A stretch of DNA of 64,000 nt from Tenacibaculum sp. 1_MG-2023 (lineage in GTDB: Bacteria > Bacteroidota > Bacteroidia > Flavobacteriales > Flavobacteriaceae). The stretch's first letter is position 1; the number at the start of each line of letters is the position of its first letter. The DNA lies in assembly GCF_030547425.1 (NCBI RefSeq), contig NZ_JAUORH010000016.1, positions 1 to 64,000 of the forward strand, in the 5' to 3' direction. The notes beneath the pieces were generated by a model. That model searched no databases. It was not told the origin of the DNA and worked only from the letters and a program-made list of their open reading frames with translations. This document shows, piece by piece, positions 46,101 to 53,577 of the stretch. Both the position numbers and the translations under genes were made by a program.

Positions 46101-46465
46101 GGCTTCTTGTTTTTATTCACCTCTTTTAAAATACTTTCTAATTCTTGAATATCCATTTTGTTTTCTTTCATAAAAAATGATACCATACTCTTAAATGACC
46201 CTCCAAAATAACCATTCATTAACTTGTGCAAACTCTCATTGCTATACTCTGACTTTTCCACTAACGGATAATACACATAACCTCTACCCTTTGGCTCATG
46301 CCCTACAAATTCTTTAGTCTCCAAAATTCTTATAATAGTTGAAACTGTATTGTATGCTGGTTTTGGTTCTGGTAATTCTATTATAACTTCTTTTACTGAA
46401 GCTTTTTTCAACTCCCATAACACCTGCATTATTTGCTCTTCTGCCTTCGTTAATTGTTTACTCAT
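46097..46465 (-). CDS. BlaI/MecI/CopY-family transcriptional repressor
   Basis: A 122-aa winged-helix repressor. The DNA-binding domain (about 1-80) starts MSKQLTKAEEQIMQVLWELK and has KPAYNTVSTIIRILETKEFV as the recognition part. The C-terminal helices give dimerisation. Family members bind palindromes and are inactivated by a linked M56 peptidase, which follows with a 4-nt overlap. A perfect 34-bp palindrome directly upstream is the likely operator. Confidence 0.94.
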   Translation of the reverse strand: MSKQLTKAEEQIMQVLWELKKASVKEVIIELPEPKPAYNTVSTIIRILETKEFVGHEPKGRGYVYYPLVEKSEYSNESLHKLMNGYFGGSFKSMVSFFMKENKMDIQELESILKEVNKNKKP

Positions 46466-46492
46466 TATATATTTTTATGAAATGTTCTGAAA

Positions 46493-46533
46493 CAAATATA
46501 ACTAAAAAATTAGTTTAAACTAATTTTTTAGTT
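46493..46533. promoter_or_regulatory. 34-bp perfect palindrome next to the blaI promoter
   Basis: AACTAAAAAATTAGTTT (46500-46516) is followed immediately by its exact reverse complement (46517-46533). On the minus strand TATATTTG (46493-46500) is a perfect -7 box that touches the palindrome, so a bound repressor would cover the blaI-blaR promoter. The site is also only 53 nt upstream of the divergent DUF456 gene. It is inferred to be the BlaI-like operator. Confidence 0.7.
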
Positions 46534-46585
46534 AATAAATATGTAACAAAGCTTTCTTATCTTCGTCTTATCTATAAAAAAGTTA

Positions 46586-47086
46586 ATGGATATATTTTTA
46601 GTTATACTCGGTTTTGTATTTGCTTGTTTAGGGATTATTGGTTCATTTTTACCAGTGTTACCTGGCCCTATTACTAGCTGGGTAGGTTTGTTATTATTAC
46701 ACTTAACAGAAGCTATCCCTCAAAATTGGACATTTTTAGGAATCACTTTAGCCATTGCTGTCATTATATTTTTTCTTGATTATTTTATTCCAGCTATGGG
46801 GACCAAACGTTTTGGAGGTACGAAATATGGAGTATACGGTACTACTATTGGTTTAATTATTGGATTACTCTCTCCTATTCCTTTCGGGATTTTAATTGGC
46901 GCTTTCGTAGGTGCTTTGGTTGGTGAATTAATTTATGATAATAAAGATACTAACAGAGCTATCAAGGCGTCATTTGGTGCCTTTTTAGGTTTTTTAGCTT
47001 CTGCAACTATTAAGTTTTCTATATCTATAGTATTCTTAGTACTGTTTTTTGTTAAGTTCTGGGAGTATAAAGCCGCTTTCTTTTAG
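46586..47086 (+). CDS. DUF456 family membrane protein
   Basis: A 166-aa inner-membrane protein with four to five helices. The family features are a glycine- and proline-rich first hairpin (LGIIGSFLPVLPGPITSWVG), a second segment with FLDYFIPAMGTKRFGGTKYG, and IGAFVGALVGELIYDNKD. Function is unknown. It is divergent from the BlaI/BlaR1 pair and shares its upstream palindrome region, so it may be co-regulated. Confidence 0.88.
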   Translation: MDIFLVILGFVFACLGIIGSFLPVLPGPITSWVGLLLLHLTEAIPQNWTFLGITLAIAVIIFFLDYFIPAMGTKRFGGTKYGVYGTTIGLIIGLLSPIPFGILIGAFVGALVGELIYDNKDTNRAIKASFGAFLGFLASATIKFSISIVFLVLFFVKFWEYKAAFF

Positions 47087-47121
47087 GAATAAGCTCGTTA
47101 TATTTAGCTTTTTACTTCCAA

Positions 47122-47158
47122 TCATGAGATTCCTCCTCGTACCTCGTTCGGAATGACA
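47122..47158. repeat. Intergenic palindromic repeat remnant
   Basis: GAGATTCC followed by a C/T-rich centre and GTTCGGAATGACA has the look of the dispersed palindromic repeats of flavobacterial genomes, with imperfect GATTCC/GGAAT arms. It lies about 35 nt after the DUF456 stop codon. Confidence 0.4.
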
Positions 47159-47280
47159 GGTATTCATAATTTAAAAAGTTAGCAAATACACTTAGCCCCG
47201 ATTGGAGCATTTATTTAAGTTCCTCAAAAAGAGAGAGTACGGAAAGTGGGAAATAACCAATAAAACACGTAACTAAACTG

Positions 47281-47391
47281 CAAAAAAAAAGCAACCCATC
47301 TAAGGGAAGCTTTCCATTGGTTAACAAAACCATGATACTATTTAAAGTATCTAACAACACAACTAAATGCTGTCCTTTTAAAATTAGACAG
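47281..47391 (-). ncRNA. Candidate small structured RNA of about 110 nt
   Basis: The 447-bp gap upstream of lysS has no coding frame but contains a full leftward transcription unit. A promoter (47396-47426) is followed by hairpin 1, GCTGTC/GACAGC arms spanning 47369-47392. Hairpin 2 has GATACT/AGTATC arms at 47334-47351. Hairpin 3 is imperfect (AACC/GGTT arms, 47293-47322) and is followed by nine T residues on the minus strand (47282-47290). No Shine-Dalgarno or reading frame fits. It may belong to a known Bacteroidota family (6S-Flavo or Flavo-1 RNA are candidates), but I could not match it by eye. Confidence 0.55.
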
Positions 47392-47395
47392 CCTG

Positions 47396-47426
47396 CAAAT
47401 ATAAATCCTTTTTAGAAAACCACAAA
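47396..47426 (-). promoter_or_regulatory. Predicted promoter of the candidate small RNA
   Basis: Read leftwards, TTTG (47426-47423) is followed after 19 nt by TATATTTG (47403-47396). Both boxes match the Bacteroidota consensus exactly. No gene follows in this direction until the convergent DUF456, which supports a non-coding transcript. Confidence 0.6.
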
Positions 47427-47467
47427 TAAAAATTCACTTTTTTTATAAAATCTATGTGATACTACCA

Positions 47468-47498
47468 TTGTCTAATTTTGTAATTGATTGTATCTTTG
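47468..47498 (+). promoter_or_regulatory. Predicted lysS promoter
   Basis: TTG (47468-47470) is followed after 20 nt by TATCTTTG (47491-47498), identical in box and spacing to the thrS promoter. The leader is about 30 nt. Confidence 0.65.
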
Positions 47499-47533
47499 CA
47501 CCTTTAAATTAAAATTACTTAAAAATTAAGTCA

Positions 47534-49231
47534 ATGCAATTATCAGAACAAGAAGTTGTACGTAGAGAAAAACTATCAAAATTACGTGAACTGGGTATCA
47601 ATCCATATCCAGCAGATTTATTTCCATTCAATTCAAATTCCAAACAGATTAAACAGGGGTTTGAAGAAGGTAAAAAGGTAGTTATTGCTGGTAGATTAAT
47701 GTCTCGTCGTATTCAAGGAAAAGCTTCTTTTGCTGAATTGCAAGATAGTGAAGGACGCATTCAAGTTTACTTTAACAGAGATGAAATCTGTACAGGAGAA
47801 GACAAAACTTTATACAATGATATATACAAGAAATTATTAGATATTGGTGATTTTGTAGGTATTGAAGGTGAGTTATTTAAAACTCAAGTTGGAGAAATCA
47901 CTGTAATGGTAAAAGACTTTAAATTATTAAGTAAGTCTTTAAAACCGTTACCGTTACCAAAAATAGATGCTGAAGGAAATACCTTTGACGGTTTTACTGA
48001 TCCTGAAATGCGTTACCGTCAGCGTTATGCTGATTTGGTGGTGAATCCGCAAGTAAAAGAAGTATTTGTAAAACGTACGAAGTTATTCAATGCCATGCGT
48101 CAGTTTTTCAACGATGCTGGATATTTTGAAGTAGAGACTCCTATTTTACAACCTATTCCTGGTGGTGCAGCTGCAAGACCTTTTGTTACACATCACAATG
48201 CTTTAGATATTCCGTTATACATGCGTATTGCGAATGAGTTATACTTAAAGCGTTTGATTGTTGGTGGTTTTGATGGTGTATATGAGTTTTCTAAAAACTT
48301 CCGTAACGAAGGAATGGATAGAACACACAATCCTGAATTTACCGCAATGGAAATTTATGTAGCTTACAAAGACTACAACTGGATGATGGAGTTCACTGAA
48401 AAATTACTAGAGCATTGTGCTTTGGCGGTTAATGGAACTACAGAAGCTACTTTTGGAGAACATAAAGTTGACTTTAAAGCTCCATATGCACGTGTTACTA
48501 TGGCTGATTCTATTAAGCACTTTACTGGTTTTGACATCAACGGAAAGTCGGAAGATGAAATTCGTAAAGCGGCTCAAGATATGGGTATTGAAGTGGATGA
48601 AACCATGGGTAAAGGAAAGTTAATTGATGAAATTTTTGGTGAAAAATGTGAAGGGAACTACATACATCCTACTTTTATTACTGATTACCCAAAGGAAATG
48701 TCTCCATTATGTAAAGAGCACCGTGACAACCCTGAATTAACAGAACGTTTTGAGTTAATGGTATGTGGTAAAGAAATTGCCAACGCATATTCTGAGTTAA
48801 ACGACCCGATCGACCAACGTGAGCGTTTTGAAGCACAGTTAAAATTAGCAGCACGTGGAGATGATGAAGCTGGTGAGTTTATCGATCAAGATTTCTTACG
48901 TGCCTTAGAGTATGGTATGCCTCCTACTTCTGGATTAGGAATTGGAATGGATCGTTTAATTATGTATTTAACGAACAATCCGTCAATTCAAGAAGTATTA
49001 TTTTTCCCACAGATGAAGCCTGAGAAACAAGCTCCAACAGTTGAATTAAACGATGATGAAAAAGCGTTGTTAACCTTATTAGAAAAAGCAGAAAAAATAG
49101 ATTTAAACGAATTAAAAGCACAAAGTGGTTTGTCTAATAAAAAATGGGACAAAACTATTAAAGGCTTAACAAAAAACAGTCTTGCTAAAGTTGAAAAAAC
49201 AGAGGAAGGTTTGTTTGTAGAAATCGTATAA
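47534..49231 (+). CDS. lysS: Lysyl-tRNA synthetase (class II)
   Basis: A 565-aa class II synthetase that charges tRNA-Lys. The N-terminal OB-fold (about 55-150) contains VVIAGRLMSRRIQGKASFAE. The catalytic domain has FNAMRQFFNDAGYFEVETPI, motif 2 (FRNEGMDRTHNPEFTAMEIY) and motif 3 (SGLGIGMDRLIM). A 65-residue C-terminal extension after the core (about 500-565) looks like a small winged-helix unit and is longer than in E. coli. Such extensions are usual in flavobacteria as far as I recall. The gene has its own promoter and terminator. Confidence 0.97.
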   Translation: MQLSEQEVVRREKLSKLRELGINPYPADLFPFNSNSKQIKQGFEEGKKVVIAGRLMSRRIQGKASFAELQDSEGRIQVYFNRDEICTGEDKTLYNDIYKKLLDIGDFVGIEGELFKTQVGEITVMVKDFKLLSKSLKPLPLPKIDAEGNTFDGFTDPEMRYRQRYADLVVNPQVKEVFVKRTKLFNAMRQFFNDAGYFEVETPILQPIPGGAAARPFVTHHNALDIPLYMRIANELYLKRLIVGGFDGVYEFSKNFRNEGMDRTHNPEFTAMEIYVAYKDYNWMMEFTEKLLEHCALAVNGTTEATFGEHKVDFKAPYARVTMADSIKHFTGFDINGKSEDEIRKAAQDMGIEVDETMGKGKLIDEIFGEKCEGNYIHPTFITDYPKEMSPLCKEHRDNPELTERFELMVCGKEIANAYSELNDPIDQRERFEAQLKLAARGDDEAGEFIDQDFLRALEYGMPPTSGLGIGMDRLIMYLTNNPSIQEVLFFPQMKPEKQAPTVELNDDEKALLTLLEKAEKIDLNELKAQSGLSNKKWDKTIKGLTKNSLAKVEKTEEGLFVEIV

Positions 49232-49251
49232 ACTTCCTCAAATAACACAAG

Positions 49252-49294
49252 AAAATTAAAAAAGTGATTTCTTTGGAATTACTTTTTTAATTTT
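49252..49294 (+). terminator. Terminator after lysS
   Basis: The 14-bp AT-rich stem AAAATTAAAAAAGT (49252-49265) pairs with ACTTTTTTAATTTT (49281-49294), with an inner ATT/AAT extension. Its T-rich right arm fits termination. It ends 15 nt before the next gene. Confidence 0.7.
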
Positions 49295-49308
49295 ATGATA
49301 ATATATAT

Positions 49309-50319
49309 ATGAAAAGAAATTATACAGTTGATACTTTAAGAACAACTGCAACACTTTTTGTGATTTTACTACATGTATCAGCAGAATATGTTATCTCCGG
49401 TAAAAACAATCTTACTTTTGATAAAGCTTTTTGGATTGGTAATATTGTTGATTCTTTTACTAGAATATGTGTACCTCTCTTTGTCTTAATTAGTGGAATG
49501 TTCTTAATAGGTAGAAATGAAACATTTAAACAATCATATGAAAAAAGAGCTAATAGAATTTTAACTCCATTAATATTTTGGACTATTCTATATACACTAT
49601 TTAAAGTTTCATTATTTTTATTATTAAATAAACCAATTGAAATTAAATCGTTATTCCTTAGTATATTTTTAGGGAAACCTTTTTATCATATGTGGTATTT
49701 ATATATGTTAATTGGTCTATACCTAATTACTCCCGTTATAAACAATATTATCCCTTTAATTTCAAGAAAATCATTATGGATAGTCGCTATAATTTTACTA
49801 TGCTTTGGAACGCTTAATAATGGTGTAAATATAGTATTCAATAATCAGAGTTTATTTTTATTATGGTTTATTGATTACTTAGGGTATTTTATTTTGGGAT
49901 ATTTAATTAAAGACTACAAAAGAAATTTTTCATTATTATTATTATTATTAATCTATACTGTCTCAAGCCTTTTAATTGCTGTTCTATCTCTTTATACTAT
50001 CAAAGTATATGACAACTTATATTTTTATGGTTATCTTACACCTTTAGTAATAATAGCATCCTTGAGCTTCTACAAAATTTTCCTCCAATTAAACTTGAAA
50101 GAAAATTTATTTTCAAAAATTGCTCATCTAACATTTGGCATATATCTAATACATGCAGGGGTTCTATATGTATTCGTTCATGGATTGAAAACAATGAATA
50201 TAAACACTTTAAACAATCCTGTAGTTGGAATTCCAGTTAAATTTTGCGTAACATTATTCATTTCTATTATAATAGCATGGGGTATTAATAAAATTAAAAG
50301 CTTAAAAAATATAATATAG
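49309..50319 (+). CDS. Acyltransferase 3 family membrane protein
   Basis: A 336-aa inner-membrane protein with about ten helices and the acyltransferase 3 start RNYTVDTLRTTATLFVILLH, where the His after the first helix belongs to the family active site. Such enzymes O-acetylate surface sugars, exopolysaccharides or peptidoglycan. FYHMWYLYMLIGLYLITPVI and FGIYLIHAGVLYVF are further family blocks. There is no neighbouring polysaccharide cluster, so the substrate is open. It is AT-rich even for this window and is followed by a dead IS element. Confidence 0.88.
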   Translation: MKRNYTVDTLRTTATLFVILLHVSAEYVISGKNNLTFDKAFWIGNIVDSFTRICVPLFVLISGMFLIGRNETFKQSYEKRANRILTPLIFWTILYTLFKVSLFLLLNKPIEIKSLFLSIFLGKPFYHMWYLYMLIGLYLITPVINNIIPLISRKSLWIVAIILLCFGTLNNGVNIVFNNQSLFLLWFIDYLGYFILGYLIKDYKRNFSLLLLLLIYTVSSLLIAVLSLYTIKVYDNLYFYGYLTPLVIIASLSFYKIFLQLNLKENLFSKIAHLTFGIYLIHAGVLYVFVHGLKTMNINTLNNPVVGIPVKFCVTLFISIIIAWGINKIKSLKNII

Positions 50320-50343
50320 AAACATAAGACTTGTAAAATGAAC

Positions 50344-50368
50344 TACCTCGACCCAAGGGTACGAGGTA
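50344..50368. repeat. Hairpin at the right end of the IS200-like element
   Basis: TACCTCG-ACCC (50344-50354) pairs with GGGT-A-CGAGGTA (50357-50368), with one bulged A. It abuts the tnpA stop codon, as subterminal hairpins of IS200/IS605 elements do. Confidence 0.65.
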
Positions 50369-50815
50369 TCAAAACAATTTAAGCTGTGACTTGTGTATCT
50401 TTTGATACTCTTGTCCTTTTCCTTGACCTTGAACGTACTTCTTTATAACCTCTTCATTCGCATATTGACCAATAGTATTGATGTAATAACCACTTGTCCA
50501 AAATTTACCGCCCCATAAAAATCGCTTTACTTCTGGATGTAATCTGAAAATCTCACGCCCTGTTATGCTTTTTATGGTATTAACTATCTTTTGAGGTGAT
50601 AACATCGGTACACTTTGAATCAAAAAATGTACGTGATCTTAATCACAACCTATCTCCAAAAAATGAGCCTCGTAACGATGTGATATTTCTAAACAAACTT
50701 CTCGTAAGGTCTCAGAGACTTCTTCGCTCAAAACTTTTCTTCTATATCTAATTGGACAAACCAAATGATACAACAGCAAACTCTTATTATGGCTTTTATG
50801 AATATGCTCACTCAT
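50369..50815 (-). pseudogene. tnpA: IS200/IS605-family transposase TnpA, interrupted by a stop codon
   Basis: The frame begins MSEHIHKSHNKSLLLYHLVC, the usual TnpA start; an upstream alternative start at 50857 is not needed. It reads through to LEIGCD, meets TAA at 50639-50641, and continues in the same frame with DHVHFLIQSVPML to the normal C-terminus (KIHKSQLKLF). HVH is the HUH metal motif and the catalytic Tyr lies in the second part (about GQYANEEVIKKYVQ). A single base change would restore a sense codon (for example GAA). The 148-codon frame is otherwise complete, so the inactivation looks recent. Confidence 0.88.
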
Positions 50816-50929
50816 AAACCCCAAATTACATATCTTTACGCTACACCCGACGCACAAGCATCGGGGAATTCTATTGATTAAATATATTTGTTAAATAGTT
50901 AGTGATTTTTTTCATAACTTTAGAGAGCT

Positions 50930-52957
50930 ATGAAAAAACTGTTAGAATATCCTCTTTTTCACTTTTTGTTGTGCCTTATTCTTGGCATAGCACTTCAGTT
51001 TTACACACAAATTTGGCAATTTAATTTTATATACTTGTTCTATTCTTTAATAGGATTTCTCGTTATTCTTTATTTTTTAAAAAGAACTCAAGCACGAAAA
51101 ACTTTTAGTATAGCTACATTACTTTTCTTTGTTTTTATCGGAATTAGCACCACATATATTCACAATCCGAAGAATTATGTAAGCCATTATAAACATCAAT
51201 TAACTAAGAATTCTACTTATATACTTGATGTACAAAAAGTATTAAAACCAGGGAACTACTATACAAAATATGTAGTTAAAGTTTCACAAGTAGATTCTAC
51301 TAAAACCACTGGATATATTCTTCTAAATATTCAAAAGGACAGTTTATCACCTATATTAAAGGTGGGTAATCGAATATTTATCAAAACTCCTTTTAAAGAA
51401 TTAATTCCGCCTTTAAATCCACATCAATTTAACTACAAACAGTATTTAGCAAAACAGTATGTATATCATCAAGTATTTATAGATGATCATCAATTCAAAA
51501 AACTTGAAAACTCAAAACTTTCTTTAATCAATTTATCTGCTCATATTAGAGGTAAAATACAAGCTTCCTTAAAAAAGTATCATTTTACAAACGATGAATT
51601 TGCTGTGATTAATGCTCTATTGCTTGGTCAACGTCAAGAAATTTCAAAAGAATTATTAGAAAGTTATACCAACGCAGGTGCTATTCATATTCTTGCCATT
51701 TCTGGGTTGCATATTGGTATTTTATTATGGCTACTATCCTATCTATTTAAACCTTTAGAAAAACTTCCGTATGGAACAATCATTAAAACCGTCTGTCTTA
51801 TCTTCTTACTTTGGTCATTTGCTTTTATAGCTGGCTTATCTGCCTCAGTAGTTAGAGCAGTAACTATGTTTACTTTTGTAGCTTTCGGGTTATCCTTTAA
51901 ACGAAAAAAGGTTATTGAGTTTTCTTTAATAAGCTCCATGCTATTTTTACTTTTAATAAAACCGATGTTTTTATTCGATGTTGGATTTCAATTGAGTTAT
52001 TTAGCTGTTTTTGGTATTGTTTGGGTACAACCTTTACTTTATAATCTTTGGACACCTAAATTACGATTTCTCGACAAGGGTTGGCAACTATTTACTGTTT
52101 CGGTAGCAGCTCAAATAGGAATTTTACCAGTTAGCTTGTACTATTTTCATCAGTTTCCAGGGTTGTTTATTCTGTCTAACTTAATTATTATTCCTTTTTT
52201 GAGTGCAATTTTGTTTGGTGGAATTGTAATTATTCTACTAGCAACGTTTAGTATATTACCTCAATTCATGGCGGATATATATGGATTCATTATTTCTTTG
52301 ATGAATTATTTTGTCAACTGGGTTTCGCATCAGGAAGTATTTTTATTGAAAGAGATCCCCATGTCTTTAACTACTATGGTAGCTTGGTATATTTTTATTA
52401 TTCTCTTATATAAAGCTTGTGTACATAAAACATTAAAAAGGATCACTCTCTTATTGACTTCAATTATAGTTCTACAAGGAGTCTATTTTTATGAAAAACA
52501 TCAAATTAGTAACAAAGATGAGTTCATTGTATTTCATAAAAGCCGCCAGTCTGTTTTAGGAAAAAGAAGTGGTAAGGAATTATCAATTTTTAGTTCTTTA
52601 AATGACTCTGTTCTTCTGCAGCAAAAACTATTACAATCTTACAGGGTTGGTGAAGATGTTTCCTCAAAAAGTATTGATTCAGTTTTTAACATCATCCCAT
52701 ACAAAAACAAACAAATTTTGATTGTGGATAGTTTAGGAGTGTATCAAATAAATGGCGTTCAAAATCCAATAGTTATTCTACAAAACAGTCCCAAAATAAA
52801 TTTAACTAGACTTATTTCTACGCTAAAACCTCAACAAATTATTGCTGATGGCAGTAACTACAAATCGTATGTTATTAGATGGAAAGAAACTTGTTATAAA
52901 CAAAAAACACCATTTTGGTATACTGGCCAAAATGGTGCTTATATTTTTAAAGATTAG
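50930..52957 (+). CDS. comEC: ComEC/Rec2-family DNA uptake channel
   Basis: A 675-aa inner-membrane protein of the competence family, which carries single-stranded DNA into the cytoplasm during natural transformation. An N-terminal membrane pair and DUF4131-like periplasmic OB region (about 25-190) precede the competence core (about 215-490) with NALLLGQRQEISKELLESYT and GAIHILAISGLHIGILLWLL. The C-terminal part (about 510-675) is a reduced domain without the HxHxDH motif of the metallo-beta-lactamase tail. The last codons contain a terminator-like hairpin. Confidence 0.94.
   Translation: MKKLLEYPLFHFLLCLILGIALQFYTQIWQFNFIYLFYSLIGFLVILYFLKRTQARKTFSIATLLFFVFIGISTTYIHNPKNYVSHYKHQLTKNSTYILDVQKVLKPGNYYTKYVVKVSQVDSTKTTGYILLNIQKDSLSPILKVGNRIFIKTPFKELIPPLNPHQFNYKQYLAKQYVYHQVFIDDHQFKKLENSKLSLINLSAHIRGKIQASLKKYHFTNDEFAVINALLLGQRQEISKELLESYTNAGAIHILAISGLHIGILLWLLSYLFKPLEKLPYGTIIKTVCLIFLLWSFAFIAGLSASVVRAVTMFTFVAFGLSFKRKKVIEFSLISSMLFLLLIKPMFLFDVGFQLSYLAVFGIVWVQPLLYNLWTPKLRFLDKGWQLFTVSVAAQIGILPVSLYYFHQFPGLFILSNLIIIPFLSAILFGGIVIILLATFSILPQFMADIYGFIISLMNYFVNWVSHQEVFLLKEIPMSLTTMVAWYIFIILLYKACVHKTLKRITLLLTSIIVLQGVYFYEKHQISNKDEFIVFHKSRQSVLGKRSGKELSIFSSLNDSVLLQQKLLQSYRVGEDVSSKSIDSVFNIIPYKNKQILIVDSLGVYQINGVQNPIVILQNSPKINLTRLISTLKPQQIIADGSNYKSYVIRWKETCYKQKTPFWYTGQNGAYIFKD
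52908..52937. terminator. Terminator hairpin inside the end of comEC
   Basis: A perfect 11-bp stem pairs CACCATTTTGG (52908-52918) with CCAAAATGGTG (52927-52937). It lies within the last 17 codons of comEC. An A-run precedes it and T-rich sequence follows, so it may terminate both comEC and the convergent thioredoxin-like gene, whose stop is 3 nt from that of comEC. Confidence 0.6.
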
Positions 52958-52960
52958 ATT

Positions 52961-53479
52961 TTACATGGCGCTTTTAAAGCTTTTTTCAAACTCTTTCCAT
53001 GGTGTATTCTTGTAATTATCCTTATTAAAATATGCTAGTATTTTTTCAAATCTTTTTTCTTCTAAGTACCCAGGTACATTTTGTAACAATTGTCTTTCAG
53101 CATTAAAAAAAGCTGTTGACGGGTAGCTTAACTGCCCTTTCATAATCGCTGCTGCTAATTGATGATATCCTCTTCTCCCTTGAGCTTCAAACTTAAAAGT
53201 TTTTCCCTGAAAAGTAATATCATGTTTTGCTTCTCCGTTTAATTTTACTGGGTAATAATGCGTATTGATATACTCAACAATTGTTTTATTTTTATAAGTG
53301 GTTTTATCCATTTTTTTACACCAACCACACCAATCGGTATAAATATCTACTAAAATTGGTTTTGGATCTTTCTTGCTCATTTCCATTGCCTTTTCAAAGC
53401 TTAACCAATTTACTTTATCCTGTGCCTTTACCCCTAGTGAAATAACGGTTAAAACTACTACTAATATTATTTTTTTCAT
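52961..53479 (-). CDS. Periplasmic thioredoxin-like protein
   Basis: A 172-aa protein with a signal peptide (ending GVKAQ) and a thioredoxin fold. The redox motif is C51-G-W-C54 in YTDWCGWCKKMDK, as in DsbD-gamma/DUF255-like thioredoxins. KPILVDIYTDW before it is the first core strand. AFFNAERQLLQNVPGY later carries the region of the cis-loop. The likely role is disulfide reduction or oxidation in the periplasm; the partner is unknown. It is convergent with comEC. Confidence 0.88.
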   Translation of the reverse strand: MKKIILVVVLTVISLGVKAQDKVNWLSFEKAMEMSKKDPKPILVDIYTDWCGWCKKMDKTTYKNKTIVEYINTHYYPVKLNGEAKHDITFQGKTFKFEAQGRRGYHQLAAAIMKGQLSYPSTAFFNAERQLLQNVPGYLEEKRFEKILAYFNKDNYKNTPWKEFEKSFKSAM

Positions 53480-53518
53480 ACTTCTTAAGTCTCAATAAGT
53501 GTTCCAAATTTACAAAAA

Positions 53519-53547
53519 AACCTGCCAATATTTAAAGTTGACAGGTT
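53519..53547 (-). terminator. Terminator of the DPP-POT operon
   Basis: On the plus strand AACCTGCCAA (53519-53528) and TTGACAGGTT (53538-53547) pair with one mismatch. Read leftwards, a run of seven T residues follows. It lies 30 nt beyond the POT gene stop codon. Confidence 0.7.
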
Positions 53548-53577
53548 GTAAAATATTCTTTTAACGTTTATTTAGAG

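Larger units (their letters stand above)
50344..50868 (-). mobile_element. IS200/IS605-like insertion sequence, inactivated
   Basis: A tnpA-only element of about 0.5 kb flanked by subterminal hairpins rather than inverted repeats: 50344-50368 at the tnpA 3' side and CCCGACGC/GCATCGGG near 50848-50868 at the 5' side. There are no target duplications, as expected. It lies between the acyltransferase and comEC genes and disrupts neither. Confidence 0.75.
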
